This document shows, in pieces, positions 13,513-27,639 of a stretch of DNA of 64,000 nucleotides (positions are counted from its first letter, which is position 1; each line of letters begins with the position of its first letter). Position numbers and translations under genes: made by a program. The stretch spans positions 24,665,842 through 24,729,841 of the forward strand of contig CM119264.1 in assembly GCA_051294375.1 (NCBI GenBank), written 5' to 3'. The notes under the pieces are model-generated. The model was given only the letters and a program-made list of their open reading frames with translations, searched no databases and had not been told where the DNA came from. The stretch comes from Paraspadella gotoi (lineage: Eukaryota; Chaetognatha).

Positions 13513-15288
13513 GGCCAGTGATTTCTATCGAAGGAATTCAGCAAAAAAACCACTTTTTGCAATATTGCTAGAATGAGTTAATTCAACAGAATTGATAAAT
13601 TTTACCCTAAGAGGCAGAAGTGGCTGGACTATACAGATTAATGGGTAAAATCATCTGCATGCATTTTTCTAATCGAGAAGAGTAATTGATATAATTTTTG
13701 CTACTTTAATAAAAAAATTATGTTCCATTTTGTCCATTTTTGACTTTTGTTCTTTGAGATTTGAACGTCAAGATCATTGGAAGGAACAATGGTTTTTTTT
13801 ACTGCGGAATTTTGGTATTCTGATATCTTCTTTACCACTGAGTGTCGTTCATTGCCGTTGGTCATCCATTGTTTTACCTATGAATTAATTTTTTAAATTG
13901 AATAGTCAAAAATTTACATTTTGTGACATTTATTACAATTTGTTAAACGAAAATTACTCAAAATGTCCAACAAATCTAATCAAATATTCCCTTTCAACGG
14001 TGCTTCTGGCGTACCTAAAAAAAATTAGGGCAAAAATTACTAGTTTTTGCAGAAAATTAAATTTTTGTGAAATCAACTTTTGAATTTGTTGAGGAGTTGT
14101 TGATTGATGGCGTTTAGGATTTGAGACTAAAACTCGGTTTTTTACTTATTTGTGTGTAGTTTTAATAGATGCAGAAATATACTAAGGTTGAACAAATAAA
14201 AAAACCGCATTCTTTTAATGTAATGGAAAAGCGTACTCGCAGAGTAATTTTTTTTCCTTCTCAATCGGACAGGTTTTTTGCCGGAGAAAAGATTCTCCAG
14301 CAAAAATCTGTCTGATCTTTTTTAAATCTGTTAGGCAAACCGCTCAAAAGACTAGTTAGAAAGAAAAATCATACAGCTACACCAATATTTGTTCTTACAA
14401 TAGCATTTTAAACGATTTTTTATATAAATATAGAAATGAGGTAAAATGGATATAAAATGTAGAAAAAGTGAGTGAAGGAGAATGGAAGAAAAAGAGCAGC
14501 ATTCAAAGAGAAGAGGAGAGCATAGGTGAAAGAAAGAAATGTGTAGAGTCAGGGATGGAGAGAAACAAAGCAGTTGGAAAAGAAACTTAATAGGAAATTG
14601 GGAGAATAAAGGGGACGTTTGTAACGAAACAATTAAGTAGCAAAATGTAATAATAGATCTAGAAATTCGACCGGGGATTGTAATGAGGAATCAGAGAGGG
14701 AGAGACATTAGATTCAGGAATTAGAGAGGAAGAGGTAAATAAATGATAAAGAAGAAAGAAGGGAGAGATGACACCAGCAAGAATAATGAGGACAGAGAAA
14801 TCGGGAGAGAAGAGGGAGGGAAGAGAAAAGGAAGCAGAGAGAAATAAGAGTAAAAGAGAAAGGCAAACAGAGGAGGGAAAGGTTCAAGAGAGAAAAAAAT
14901 AGTGGAAAAAAATGGGAAAAAAAATTTTTAAAAAATAGCTTGCCGGTTTTTTGCCTAAGCTGTGTTATATCTAGAAAAAAAGGCAATAGATCTTGACGAA
15001 GGCCAATACTTAATCTTTTAAATTAGTTGCTCCTTACCATGAAAATTCGTTTTAGTTTCATTCTTAAGGTAAAAAGAAATGTAGTGTCTTACCGTATCTT
15101 TTCGAAAGCCATAGAAATTCACCCAGTTGAGTTCGATGTTATAGGGGAGAAATAACTATAGCCACAACCGGTTTTTTAAATTAAAGCGTTTTTAATATTT
15201 AATCAGTGAGAACAAAAGAAATAGAGTAGTTATATAGGTTCCAATTTATTGTTGATAACAATAGCCCGAATAGGACGTAATCACTGCC
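13513..15288. mobile_element. 1.78-kb TTAA-flanked insertion with short terminal inverted repeats
   Basis: The sequence is absent from the matching place in the inverted copy at about 26400. The left edge is TTAA then GGCCAGTGATT; the right edge, read on the minus strand, is GGCAGTGATTACG, with (C)TAA outside. The empty site in the other arm reads GATGTTAAGGATGTC on the minus strand, so TTAA is the target. TTAA duplication is typical of piggyBac-superfamily elements. No transposase frame is seen, so the element is non-autonomous if real. Inside are AT-rich DNA, a hairpin around 14270-14330 and a GA-rich tract at 14710-14930. Confidence 0.55.
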
Positions 15289-16954
15289 TAAGGTTATGTT
15301 TCAAATTCCGGGAATGTAAAAGCCTCAATATTATGGTCCCGGATGTCATCGCGGAATGTAGACTCAGACCCGAGCGTTCAAAACTTAAATTTCTAAAATA
15401 TCCGCGATCGTGTAACTTTCCTTTCGCGTTGTACGGTCGGTCACAGGCTCGCGCGCGCGCCCTCTCATCTCTCTACTCACATTCACGTGTTCGCTCTTTG
15501 GTGCTACGCCTTGCGTTCGGTGGCCACGTGTACACAGGTCCTGTTCATTTTTGACCCATTAATCTAGTTCGAAACGAATTGTCAGTTCTGTGGCCTCGAA
15601 GGATACGACTGGGCAGGTGTTTGTTCACGTTTAGTTTGTATGCGGTCTATCTCTCGGGGCATGTGTCGATCGTTGACTATCTGACTCCCTCGGCGTGCTG
15701 ACAAGTTACACAAATTCTGTTAAAACAAATAGACGACAACTGCTGCTACTCTACATCTCTTCGTGCTCTCTCTTGTCGTCAGTCTGATAAACTTCACTTT
15801 GGCTCTTGGGGAATAAGGAGCCCGATGATGACGTTCTCTATTTTGACTACCAATAGGTGGATTCCTCAGAACACCCCGAGATAGATAAAGTCATCGACCG
15901 AGTGGCTGTATGAATATTTTCGACCAGAGCCTCGACTTCACTACATGCTCGAGCATCCTGCAGACCCGAAAGCTCTCTCTGCTCTCCTCTCTCTCATCTC
16001 TCTTCTACCTCTCTCTCTAAGCTTGTGGACTTTAGCATTCCGCGAACAAAAGGAGACATGAGTTTACGTATAAATTTCAGCGATTCACATAATTAATGAA
16101 GACTCATTTTCTCTTTGATTTTGAAAGGCTGTCGCGGAATTCTATCACATTGGCCAAGATACCAAATATTTTGATAATATTCTCTCTCTCTCTCTCTCCT
16201 TTTCTCTTCTCTTCTCTTCATCTGTCTGTTCTTCTGCTCTCTGCACTTCTTTGCTCAATTGACTCTTGCTTCAAACACCCGATAGTTAGTCATCCCGACC
16301 GGGTGTTAAATATAATGGTCACGCCTTCCTCTCTCTCTCCTCTCTACATCTCTCCTTCTCGCAACTTCACAGATTTTGACCTCTGGTCACTCAACACACC
16401 CTGGATAGTTAAGTCATACCCTCGGACAGGTGTTAATATCACTCCTTCTTCTCTCCTCTCTCTACATCTCTGTCCTACTTTCTCTCTCTCTTCTCTTCAT
16501 CTTCTTTACGCTACATCTGTACATATCGTTCCCTTCTTCTACCGTACTTCCTTCATAAACCGAGGACGCGATCTCTCCTTTCAACGAGAACATTCATCGC
16601 TTAATCATTCGCGGGCATCAGGGTATAGGAATGAGAGATCGAATGTAGCAGATGGAATGCCAAAAGGATGAATGGAATGGGAAAAGGAGACGAAACGGAG
16701 AAAACAATAGAATTCGAAAGAGGATTCTCTATCTTTTTTTATTTGGTGCTTTCAGTTCTGTATTCCTCGGTAGACCCGACGCCCGGGACCCAAGTGGACC
16801 GGACGATTCAAGTTGAGGTCGACGACGGACGGAACGACGACTGTGACGACGACGGCGACTAAATTCGGAAGACAACTACAGTTATGTCAAATGGTGATGC
16901 ACCTGTTTGCAACGGTGTTTACCATATCGCGACAGGTAAGGACATGATGTCGGT

Positions 16955-17235
16955 TCCTTTCTTTCGGTCAGTCAGATTAAACGCCCCTCCGCTTACAAAC
17001 TTGCAACGAGAGAGCAGAAATAGAGAGGAAAGAGAGAAGAGAGCAAGAGGGAGAAGAGAGGACGAAGTAGAGAGAGAGAGAGAAGAGAGACGCAAGAACT
17101 GAGATAAAGATGACAAGGAGAGAGAGAAAGTCAGAAGAGAGAGACTCCACCGGGCTTTTTTGTTCGAGCATTCGAATTAAACGATGTTCGAACGATAATT
17201 TACGGCGACAGAATTATCGCCGAAATTTGACGTGA
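16955..17235. repeat. Interspersed repeat, copy also at 22370-22625
   Basis: Both copies read CGGTCAGTCAGATTAAACGC, then a GA microsatellite, then CGATGTTCGAACGA and a short palindrome with CGGCGACAGAAT and ATCGCCGAAA. They are in direct orientation although their surroundings are inverted, so this unit may be a separate dispersed element absent from 25150-25390. Confidence 0.55.
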
Positions 17236-20200
17236 ATATAATCCTCTCTAGCTCTCCTCATACGGCTCTATAGATATACTACTCTCTCTTCGGATGTGAG
17301 TCATCTGGCATCTATGACTCACATAGACTCTCCAAAACGGTAACCCGTTCTTCGCTCTCAGCTCTCTACCTCGTACGACGTCTCTATATCCTCATCTGCT
17401 CCTGCCTACATCTTGCTGTCTAATCCCCTCATGTCCAATCGTCCGCTCCCTCTTTGTTCGTGCCACTCAGTCAAGAGGTCCCTCTGTCCGTGTGAGGGGG
17501 GGGCGGTTGCGGGATGGCGTGGGGGGGGGGGGGCGGGGGGGGTGGTGGGGGTCATTTTTCTCTCACACTGTCCTTTTCTTTTCCATTGTCACTCGGGCGT
17601 CTTTGCCCGTCAATTTGGAATTGTCCTATGACTCTGTCCGTCTTCGTCTGTGTTGCGTTAAATCGCCCGTCCCGCATCGTCGTCGTTCTTCGCATCGCAG
17701 GTGTTCCAGGTGCTTGCTTCTGTTTACTGCTGTCTTTATCGTTTGCTCTATGTACGGGATTACCTCTCTTGGTCTTTCAGACGCCAATCGTGTCGGGTAT
17801 TCAATGTTTTCTAGGGAACTATAAAACAATTTATCTATCCTTAAAGAATAGAGTGTCTGGTAGAAAATAATAATTTCTTCAAAGTAAATAAGGTTTTTGT
17901 TGCTTTGTCTTCCTGAAGTATTTCTCGCGGAGGATTGTATCGAACTATTAGTTTGCTCAATGCGTTGCAGATGTTTCTAACGTTTTCAGGTGGGTCAGAA
18001 GTACGTAGTCTCTCGTTTTGCTCGAGTGTTAATATTTTTTGTTCTCTGTCGCTCTCGTTTCTCTATCGTTTGTCACTGCCATAGTCTTATTTTTTTTCGT
18101 TTGTCCCTTCTTTCCTGTGTCGCATGGTTATTTATTCGTCGTCTAACCATGTTTCTGTCGTGTTTTTTTTAAATTACCTCATTTCGTACATCGTTTTCTA
18201 TCGTTCTCTCCCCTTTCCGTTCTCTCACGAGTTGCACCGGTGTGTGAGCGACGTATATAGTCGAGGACCTCGACGATCTGTTGACGTTCTTAGACAAAAC
18301 CCGCCGTCGCTCTTCGATTACATTTTTTCGAACTTCCCTTCAATTGAGCTCTGATGAGACTTGAGCATCTTTCTCGAGGTTTCTGGGATGATGTCTTTTC
18401 ATGAATTGAACGAATGGGACGTTCAATCTAGGGAATATTAATCGAACTGCGAGGAATATATTATATGTATTTCCCAAGAAGGGTAATATATAAGTGGTAT
18501 TGATTACCAATATCATTATAAAGCGAGTTTTATTTTTTCTTGGGAGGACTATAATCTCAAGCACAAATTGGAACCAGGAATTCCCCATTTGCTCTTATAA
18601 TTAAGTTGAGGTGGTTGAGGGGACGGGGAGAATTGGGAAAGAGAGAACCAAAGACGGATGAGAATTGAGGAGAGAGAGAGAGAAGAGGAATTAGGACATG
18701 AGTGTCCGTGATTCGGTTGATGGAGAACTGTCAAGTGGAAAACCTAATCCGTCCTCCAAATTGTGTAAGCACTGAAAATGAGCTTATCATTTTACTTTCA
18801 CTAAATAATCTGTGACCGGTAGATCTCGCAGGACAGAAGCTCTCGCTAACGGTAGAGACGAGAGGATATATCTGACTTGTGATCTACAGTATATAAGTAT
18901 AAGACATATATTACAAATTATTCCCGCTAATCATTCATCTAGTTGTACATGTATTCTAGTTTCCACCAATATTATCGACAAAACAGGAAGTAAACAAGCT
19001 TATAGAATTCGCGATTACATTATTTGTTTCGCTAAGCTTCACGTTTTAGACTTGAAAGAGAAATATGATTCTATATCAGAGAGAGACATACATTGAGACA
19101 CCATGAGCAGACCGAGCCCAGAAAAAAATGCAAAAAAAAGGAACAAAACTTCAAGATATAAAAAAAAGAAAAAAGTGAATTCTTTCACTCACTCGTCTCT
19201 TGCTCTTGGACGAAAACTTTCAGAAGAATATTTTCGAAGTATCATTTTCTAACAGAGATAGGCTTTTTTTTTCGATCATTGCACCACACACACCCAACGG
19301 TACTTCCGCCAGGCAAAAAACACATTCCTTCGCATCGCAAGCGGATCGTCTCTGAATGATATTCAAACGAGACTACTCTCTACTCTCTCTCTCTCTCCGT
19401 CTTCTCCTCTGCTGTCTCTCTCTGATCGGGGATAATCAGACCTCTCCTCGCTCCACTCAGCAATCTCTCGTAGCTCTGCACATACTACTTAACTCTCTCT
19501 CCCTCCACATGCGCCTAAACACTCTCCCGATACAAAACCAGTCACCGCAAATCTACACCACTCACGACCACTGAACCTATACACACAAATTCTACCTCGC
19601 CAGCACCAATATACTTACTCGGTAAGAGGAAAAATGCTATAAAACAAAAGGACTTGGTACGTCTCTTAAAAAAAGGAACCCTTCTCTTACTACAGAAAAC
19701 ACTAAAAAGGTTCTTTATAGGTCCGCCGGAGGATTTTCGTTTTCTCATATTAACATATCGGGACCAAACTACTCATTCACAGTTAGAGGTTTCTCGCGAG
19801 AATGTTCAATTAGTTCACACGACAACGTAAAATCGCTCATACAGATACGACCTGTCCACAAGAGGTATTCAGGCGGACGTCCCATTCATTCTTCTTTTTC
19901 AGGTTTTATGTTATTAGAAAGATAAATAAAGAAAGTGTTTGAAAATGTTCTAATAATAACTAACTAATTAAAATGATATGTTTATAATCTTATAAAACCT
20001 AGGATTAATGTCCAAAAGAATATAAAAGGTTAAAAGTAAAACCAAAGTGCTCGGAGGTATACTCTATTTAACTCTCTCAAATCGTTTTTAAAATAAAGAT
20101 TAGTACTCTTATATCATCAGTGTATTATTACTTATTTGACCATTTTAAGAGTATCCTCATTTCCCCGACATTAGCCTCTTACTTAATATGGTAATAAGCA

Positions 20201-20469
20201 ACCCTGTCAACAAGATCAAAGACTCAAAGTAATCTCTGAATTATCTATTTTCTTATCTTCACTTTTCATTTTCCCTTTTTTCCTTTTTCACTTCCAAATC
20301 AGGTCTTACCGACCAAAACACGACTGCCATTTCCGTAAATATCCTTTTTTTTCCCCACCCCTGTTTTGGGTGCGTCTTCAACTTTTACCGCTGTGCGGTT
20401 TTTTTTCCCTAAATTTTACTATTTCTCTACTTTTTTCTGCATAGTTAATGCATACTAAACAACCTTCAA

Positions 20470-20537
<68 letters not shown>

Positions 20538-20849
20538 CCAATTCTCCCGTCCACCAACCAACAAACTTATTTATTAGATTCAAATTGAATTCTGTTTCCA
20601 ATTTGTTGTTAGCTCCAGAAAAAATCTGTTTTCTCTGGGAAATTTCCATTCGCAGAAGAAAAAGGGAGGAGAAGAAGAGGGAAGAAAAAGGAAGAAAGGA
20701 AAAAGAAAGAGAGAAAAAAAATAAAAGGATTAAAAGAAGAAAAGAAAGAAAAAAAAAGAGAAAAAAAATCTTTGAAAACGTCGACCTCCCGAATTCCGAC
20801 ATAACTCATCCGAATCTTCAACAGAAGAAAAAGAAACAAAACTCTATTT

Positions 20850-22476
20850 ATAAATTATTGTATTATTGTGAGATGCTCCCTCTCTCCCCTCTCTCGAGCC
20901 TGGTTGGTCCCACAGTTAGGGGACTGCGGCTTCCTAGGGCATGGATAATTTGATATATGAGAAAGCCGAGCATTAAGGTTGCACCTCGATCTTAAAGAAA
21001 AATACCGCAGCGGCAGAGAACTCCCAGCTCCACATCGATACTCTAAAGAGGTAAAAATAACATGCGTCGAACCATTGGGTTAGTTCCGTGAAACCTCTCT
21101 AGAGTCGACTCGACTTCTCTCTACGGGGCGACGTCTGAGGTAAGGGGGAAAGTTTCTCGTGTTCTTTCTGAAGGCCTAAGTATTGTCTTGGTTGTCCGCC
21201 GGTGTTGAAAACATTTCTCGACTGAGGGTCGAGGCGAGGAGACGTGCTACTAGTTGAGATCGCTCCAAGACAGTCCACGCCGTGGACATTGGTCGACTCT
21301 CGATGCACGAGCAAGGAAAGGGGCCTCCGAGAGCGAGGATGGTACCCAGATGGCGGACTGCGGGCCTTCAAACTCACCGGTAAATGCGATGATATGAGTG
21401 ACGACAAGAAGACGACATTTTCGAGCGGAGTAAGTGTCTGGGAGATGCCACGGAGAAGAGATCGAGGAACTCGAGACTACGTGCTTCAAACGCGACGTCT
21501 GCAGGTAATAGTCGATGGAATTCAAGTTCCGTTTTCTCACTTGTGTATCCGTACTCCTACCGACTGACTTTCTCTCTCGGTTGTTCGCGTGCGCGGAAAA
21601 TAAAATTTAATCTAAATTCCGGAATTTAAATAAACTTGATTATGAAAGGTAAAAGCAGAAGAGGAGGAGGAGGAGGAGGTGAAGAAAATTGAAATCTTTG
21701 GCAGGAGTGTCAGGGGACACAGTGATGGTGGCAGCGGTGCTAGGGGTGGTGGCGGTAGGGTTGTCGAAATGGTGTGGCCAGGGGTGACGGCAGGGTTGTC
21801 GCAGTGGGGTATCGGCAGGGTGAAGAATTGACGGCGCTGAAAGTGAAATTTGTTAAAAAAAAGAGACAACTTGAAACTGGGCTTCTTTGGCAGTGAAATA
21901 TTGGTCTTCGGGGAAAAAGAGCGATGAGATTTTTTAACAAATGATTCTGAGAAATGAGGAGATTTGCCAGAGCGAGATTCGCTACAGCGAGATCCGCCAG
22001 ACCGAAAGTCGCTTTAAAAGTGGAAGTCGAAAAAGAAAGATTCGTAAAATCGGGAATTCTACATATCTTACATGAAGATCATTTTCTTTTTATTAGAAGG
22101 GCTGGGTCGAGGGATTTTTATCACGATTGGGCAAGATACCAAATTTATTTGATTAATTTGTTTTTATTATTGGATTTTTTTATTGAATTATCATGTTATA
22201 TCTAGTACTTAAAACTTTAAGTCATTCCAGTCATCTTATTTTTACGTAATATACTACGGCTTTTAAAGTTATCGCAGAAATAAACTTTAATTTTAGAACT
22301 TACGTTTTGACTTACTGGTGTTTCAACTGTTCACTTTCGGTTTTCAATGAACAGTTTAAGACAACTTTGATGTCGGCTCCTTTCTTTTCGGTCAGTCAGA
22401 TTAAACGCCCCTCGTTAAAACTTGCCAACGAGAGAGAGAAAGAGAGGATAGAAGAGAGAGAGAGAGAGAGAGAGAT

Positions 22477-22534
<58 letters not shown>

Positions 22535-22620
22535 CACCGGCCTTTTTGTTCGAGATCGAGATTAAACGATGTTCGAACGAATTTACGGCGACAGAATATC
22601 GCCGAAATTGACGTGAATAT

Positions 22621-22660
<40 letters not shown>

Positions 22661-22800
22661 TCCACTCTCCCTCTCTCCCCAAAGGTTCGAGGTGTTTCTT
22701 TAATGCCTGCGGTTTTCCGTTTTTTCTTAAAGATGAAAGGTGATTATTGTCAGGAAAAAAAAGAAAGAAAATAAAAGAAAATAAATAAAAATTAAGTTTT
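20850..22800. other. Spacer at the centre of the palindrome
   Basis: This unique stretch links the two arms. It includes 21090-21570, a more balanced-composition segment with a 107-codon open frame on + (21244-21567) lacking any recognisable motif, and 22370-22625, which repeats 16955-17235 in the same orientation. Confidence 0.5.
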
Positions 22801-23093
22801 TTTCTTTTTCTCCTTTGAAGATTCGGATGAGTTATGTCGGAATTCGGGGGAGGTCGACGTTTTCAAGATTTTTTTTTCTCTTTTTTTTTATTTCTTTTTC
22901 TTTCTTTTTAATCCTTTTATTTTTTTCTCTCTTTCTTTCCTTTCTTTCCTTTTTCTTCCTCTTCTTCTCCTCCCTTTTCTTCTGCGGAATGGAAATTTCC
23001 CAGAGAAAACAGATTTTTCTGGAGCTAACAACAAATTGGAACAGAATTCAATTTGAATCTATAATAAGTTTGTTGGTTGGGGACGGGAGAATT

Positions 23094-23130
<37 letters not shown>

Positions 23131-23529
23131 AGGTTGTTTAAGTATGCATTACTATGCAGAAAAAAGTAGAGAAATAGTAAATTTAAGGGAAAAAAAACCG
23201 CAGCGTTAAAGTTGAAAGACCACCCCAGGTGAAAAGGATATTACGGAAATGCAGTCGTGTTTGGTCGGTAAGACCTGATTTGAGTGAAAAAAGGAAAAAA
23301 AAGGGAAAAAAAGGGGAAAAAAAAGAAAACAGGATCGATCTCGCGGGACCAGAGGCATGCGTTATTTAAAGTTAAGTAAAGTAAACACTTTTATTTAAAA
23401 CGATTTAATTAATGAGATACCGAGATTTTTTACTTTCCTTTATATTTTTGCATGTTCATCAATTTTATTAATATTTATATAGAACATTTTCAAAACTTTT
23501 TTCAACAAAACTAAAAAAAATGAGGAATG

Positions 23530-23832
23530 ACGATTTAAAAATTCTCGCTAAAACCAAATTTGATTTTGTTATAAAACAAATCGGCGGCATAAAAAATTTA
23601 TTAAGAGGCCAAAACAAGGTTATTAAAAGAAAATTTGAGCGAGAAAGGGAGAGGGAGAAAAAAAAAAAAAAAAAAAATGAAAGCATGCGACCGCATTTTA
23701 AAAAATTTCTCGCGAAAATCCAAATTTGGAATTTGTATAAAAACAAACGGCGGCATAAAAGAAATTTATTAAGAGCCAAAACCAGGTTCTATTAAAAGAA
23801 AATTTGAGCGAGAAAGGGAGAGGGAGAGAGAG
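23530..23832. repeat. Direct tandem duplication of about 168 bp
   Basis: 23530-23665 and 23698-23832 share TTCTCGC, the AAA-CCAAATTTG region, GGCGGCATAAAA, TTTATTAAGAG and AAAATTTGAGCGAGAAAGGG, with small differences, then a purine tract. Confidence 0.7.
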
Positions 23833-25343
23833 AGAGAGATGAGACGAGACGAGAGGAGGGAGGGAGAGAGAGACGAGAGAGAGGAGAGAGAGTTATATAG
23901 AGACGCCCCTCATTTGCTGCATGCGNNNNNNNNNNNNNNNNNNNNNNNNNTGATGCAAGCGATTTTGCGTATGTTTTGAGATCGAAAAACATCCGTTAGA
24001 AATGAACCGAAATTCTTCTGAAAGTTTTCTCAAGAAAACGAGTGAGTGAAGAATTCACTTTTTTCTTTTTTTTTATTCTTGAAGTTTTTTTCTTTTTTTA
24101 AATTTTTTTCTTCTCTCTCATGGGCTCATGATGCGATAAGAATATATTTTTTTCAAGTCGGAAGCGCGAGAAAAAAATGTAATCGGATATAAGTGTTTAC
24201 TTCGTTTTGCAGATAATATTGTGGAAACATAATAAATACCTAATGATGATTAGCGGGAATATTGTAATATATTTTTATGTAGATAAAGTCAGTATACTGT
24301 TATACTGATACGGTCAAATATTTATGATAAATGATAACATTTAGCTTAACATTTAACAATTTTTCCACTTGAATTCTAAACCGAATCATATTAATCATTC
24401 TCAATTACGTCTTTGGTTTTGATCAATATTCCCAATAACGCTTTATAAAATTGGTACAACCACTATATATTATTTTATACAATAATAATTCCTCGAGTTC
24501 GATTAATATTCCTAATAACGTTTTAATTAATAAAAGACATTCCCCCTCAGTCTCATCTCATCAGACTCAATTAGGATTCGCAAATAATCGCGCGGCTTTT
24601 GTCTTCGTCGTCGTCGAGTCCTCGCTTCGTCCTCTCCCCGTCCTCGTGAGGACGACGACGATGACGACGACGATGATGAATCAGGCGACGACAATGTTAG
24701 CGACGATAATACCTGCGACCAGGAAGATGACAACGAAAAAAATAGCTAGTGGCAGTGACAACGATAGCGAACAGGACAAAAATTAAACCGAACATGAACA
24801 TTTGAACATGAAAATTGAACATGAACATTGAACATAGTTGAACCTGAATAACAACAACAACTTTGGAATTATACAAGACACTACGAGGATAGTAAAGACG
24901 ACGACGATTGGCGACGAAGAAAAATACGACAGCGACGACGACGACGACGACGAAAACGACGACGACGGAGACGGCGATTAACGCAAACAAACGAGACGAC
25001 AAAACAAGGACAATTCAAATGACGGCGACGCCCGGACAATGGGAGGAAAAAAAAGGACATTGAGAGAAAAAAATGTCACACGGACAGAGGGACTCTTGAC
25101 TGAGTGGCACGAACAAAGAGGGAGACGGACGATTGGACTGAGGGGATTAGACACCTTGGCGTCTGGTCGTCGTCGTCGTCGTCGTCGAGGTAGAAGTTGA
25201 CATGACGGTCTTTTTGGTCTTTTTGTCATTGTCATCTCATCCCATTATATCTTAGCCGTATGAGCTATTCATATTCTTGTCATATTTGTCTCAGTCGGTC
25301 TGTCATCCTCCTCTTTGTCGTTGTCTTCGTTTAGTCGTCGTCG

Positions 25344-25380
<37 letters not shown>

Positions 25381-25663
25381 CCTCCTTGTCGTCGTCATTG
25401 TCCCGGGCGTCGGGTCTACGAGGACAACAGACGAAAGACAAAAAAAAAGTGGAATCCTCTTCGTCTTTGTTTTCTCCGTTCGTCTCCTTTTCCATTCCAT
25501 TCATCCTTGGCATTCATCTCTCATTCATCTCTCATTCATCCCTGATGCCCGCGATGATTAGCGATGAATGTCTCTCGTTGAAAGGGAAGATCGTCTACGG
25601 TTTGAGAGAATAGAACAAGGGAACAACAGAGAGAGAGAGAGTAAGAGACGAGAGAGAGGAGTG

Positions 25664-26090
25664 AATATTAACCAACCGTCGGGATGACTACTATCGGGTG
25701 TTGACCAGATCATAGAGCGAGAGGACAGAGAGAGACAGACATGAGAGAGAGAGAGAGAGAGAGAAGAGAGACGCAGAGAGAGAGAGCCAGAGATGAGAGA
25801 GGACGTGAATATTAACACCGTCGGGATGACTACTATCGGGGTGTGAGCCGCAGAGCAAGCAGGAAGGAACGAGAGAGCAGAAGGAAGAGAGAGAGAGAAA
25901 GAGAGAGAGAGGCGTGAATATAACACCGTCGGGATGACTACTATCGGGGTGTTGAGCCCAGAGCTGAGCGAGAGGAGAGAGACGGACAGACATCGAGAGA
26001 GAGAGAAAGGAGAGAGAGAGAGGAGAGAGAGAGGAGGTGTGAATATTAACACCATCGGGATGACTACTATCGGGGGTGTTGAACCCAGAG
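25664..26090. repeat. Four hairpin-bearing units separated by GA microsatellite
   Basis: The unit GTGAATATTAACACC-x-TCGGGATGACTACTATCGGG-TGTT recurs at about 25664, 25804, 25913 and 26039. AACACC at one side and GGTGTT at the other make an inverted repeat. Two units lie in the opposite arm at about 16275-16315 and 16400-16440. Confidence 0.75.
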
Positions 26091-26126
26091 GAGAGAGACG
26101 AAGGAGAGAGAGAAGAGAGGAGAGAG

Positions 26127-26158
<32 letters not shown>

Positions 26159-27639
26159 CGAGAGAGTTGACAAGTTTGACGAATGACGTTTAGATTTGGG
26201 TCAAAAAAATGGAAGGATGGTAAGTGCGAGAGGCAAAGACGCGAACACGTGAATGTGAGTAGAGAGATGAGAGGGTGAGAGAACGCGATGGAAAGTTACA
26301 CGATCCGGATATTTTAGAATTTAAGTTTTGAAGTCGGATTCACTACATCCCGCGATGACATCCGGGACCATAATATTTGGCTTTTACATCCGGAATTTGA
26401 CATCCTTAACATCCAGATTAAAACTCTAAATTCTCGCCTTACAATTACGATGGTTAAAGTGGTGCAAAGAGATAAAAAACGAGCGTCAAAAGTTGAATAT
26501 TAATGACTGATCAAAGAAAGAAAAAAAAAGGTTTTGTTCGTTTTTATCGATGTCGTCAAAAGATGAATGAGCGAAATTGAATGGTTCAATGAAGCGAATG
26601 ATGAATCATTGTGAAAATTAAACTTTTGGCAAGGTTTAAACGATGAGATGAATTAATCAAGGGAAATTTCAGTTAGACAGTAATATAGCGGAACATTCGG
26701 TTGGATTAGTTTTAGTCTTTTAATTAGATTGTAAAATAATAATAATAAAAAAAAAACTTTTTTTTTGTTTCGTTGTTTTTTATTATCTTGTTTTTCTAGT
26801 CTATTGCTTCCTTTATCATTCTATTTGATTTACATGTTTACCTTTAGTTGCAGAGTAAGCTTTCTCTTTTTGCTCAGTTTCTTTTTTTTCTTTTGCTTTT
26901 TTCCCCCTTGTCTTTTTGCCTTTTTTTTTCGTATAAAATGGCTTTTCCTGCCTGTCCTTTGCTTCGTCCTGCTTTATCTTTCCCGCGCGATTTGAATAAC
27001 GGGCGACCCTTTGCATCACGTCAGGCGATTTATGCGCGGAAGACCTAACCGCCGCTGCCGCTGCCGCAGCCGCCGCTCCTGCCGGCACCACCTCCGCCAT
27101 ACGCCGCCGCCTCGCCGCCGCCCCGCCGCCGCTTCACCACGTTTCGCCGATACAAAGGAGAATCCGGCTTAACATTATCTGGACAAAACCTTTCAGTGAG
27201 GCTTGTCCTTCGGGAGATGATCCAAGAGGGCTCTTCACATGGAGATCCCTCGTTATTTCGTTTGGGTATTGTTTTTAAAAATAGAAACAAACGTCTGCGT
27301 TACCGATATTGTAAAATATAAATATCCGTATTAACATAAATCTCTCTAGAAAACGACGGAATTCAGAAATAAGGAAATTTAAGGCAAAACAGTTTTCATA
27401 CAAATCGCGGTGTCAAAACGATTTCCCTTTGACGCTTTCCTCTCTATTTTCTTTTCTCATCTCCTCGGCACTTTTAATATTTAACTTCACACTCACCTTC
27501 CCATTTCTGTTCAATTTCAATTCAACTTTATGGTTCTCTTTTCGAAAGTCACCCGGTTATTGTTCTTTAATCCACATACCTAAGTTTTATATTAATATCT
27601 TAATCTATTACCAAACCTCAAAACCGAATCTTTTGCCTT

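Larger units (their letters stand above)
11640..20840. repeat. Left arm of a large inverted repeat
   Basis: Read forwards, this arm matches the reverse complement of 27755 down to 22810. Anchors: 11641-11720 with 27660-27752, 13455-13512 with about 26405-26450, 15300-15420 with 26290-26400, 17410-17500 with 25080-25150, 19170-19225 with 24010-24065, and 20290-20850 with 22810-23290. The left arm is longer because of the TTAA insertion and a segment near 16880-17240. No coding gene recognised. Confidence 0.75.

Noticed and set aside
21244-21567. 107-codon + frame with balanced composition
   Set aside because: No recognisable motif or splice context, and an equally long frame exists on the other strand; left as unsupported.
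26816-27290. Alanine/lysine-rich and arginine/glycine-rich minus-strand frames over the GC-rich stretch
   Set aside because: Explained by (GCC)n and A/T-rich repeats; no domain and no conserved copy in the opposite arm.
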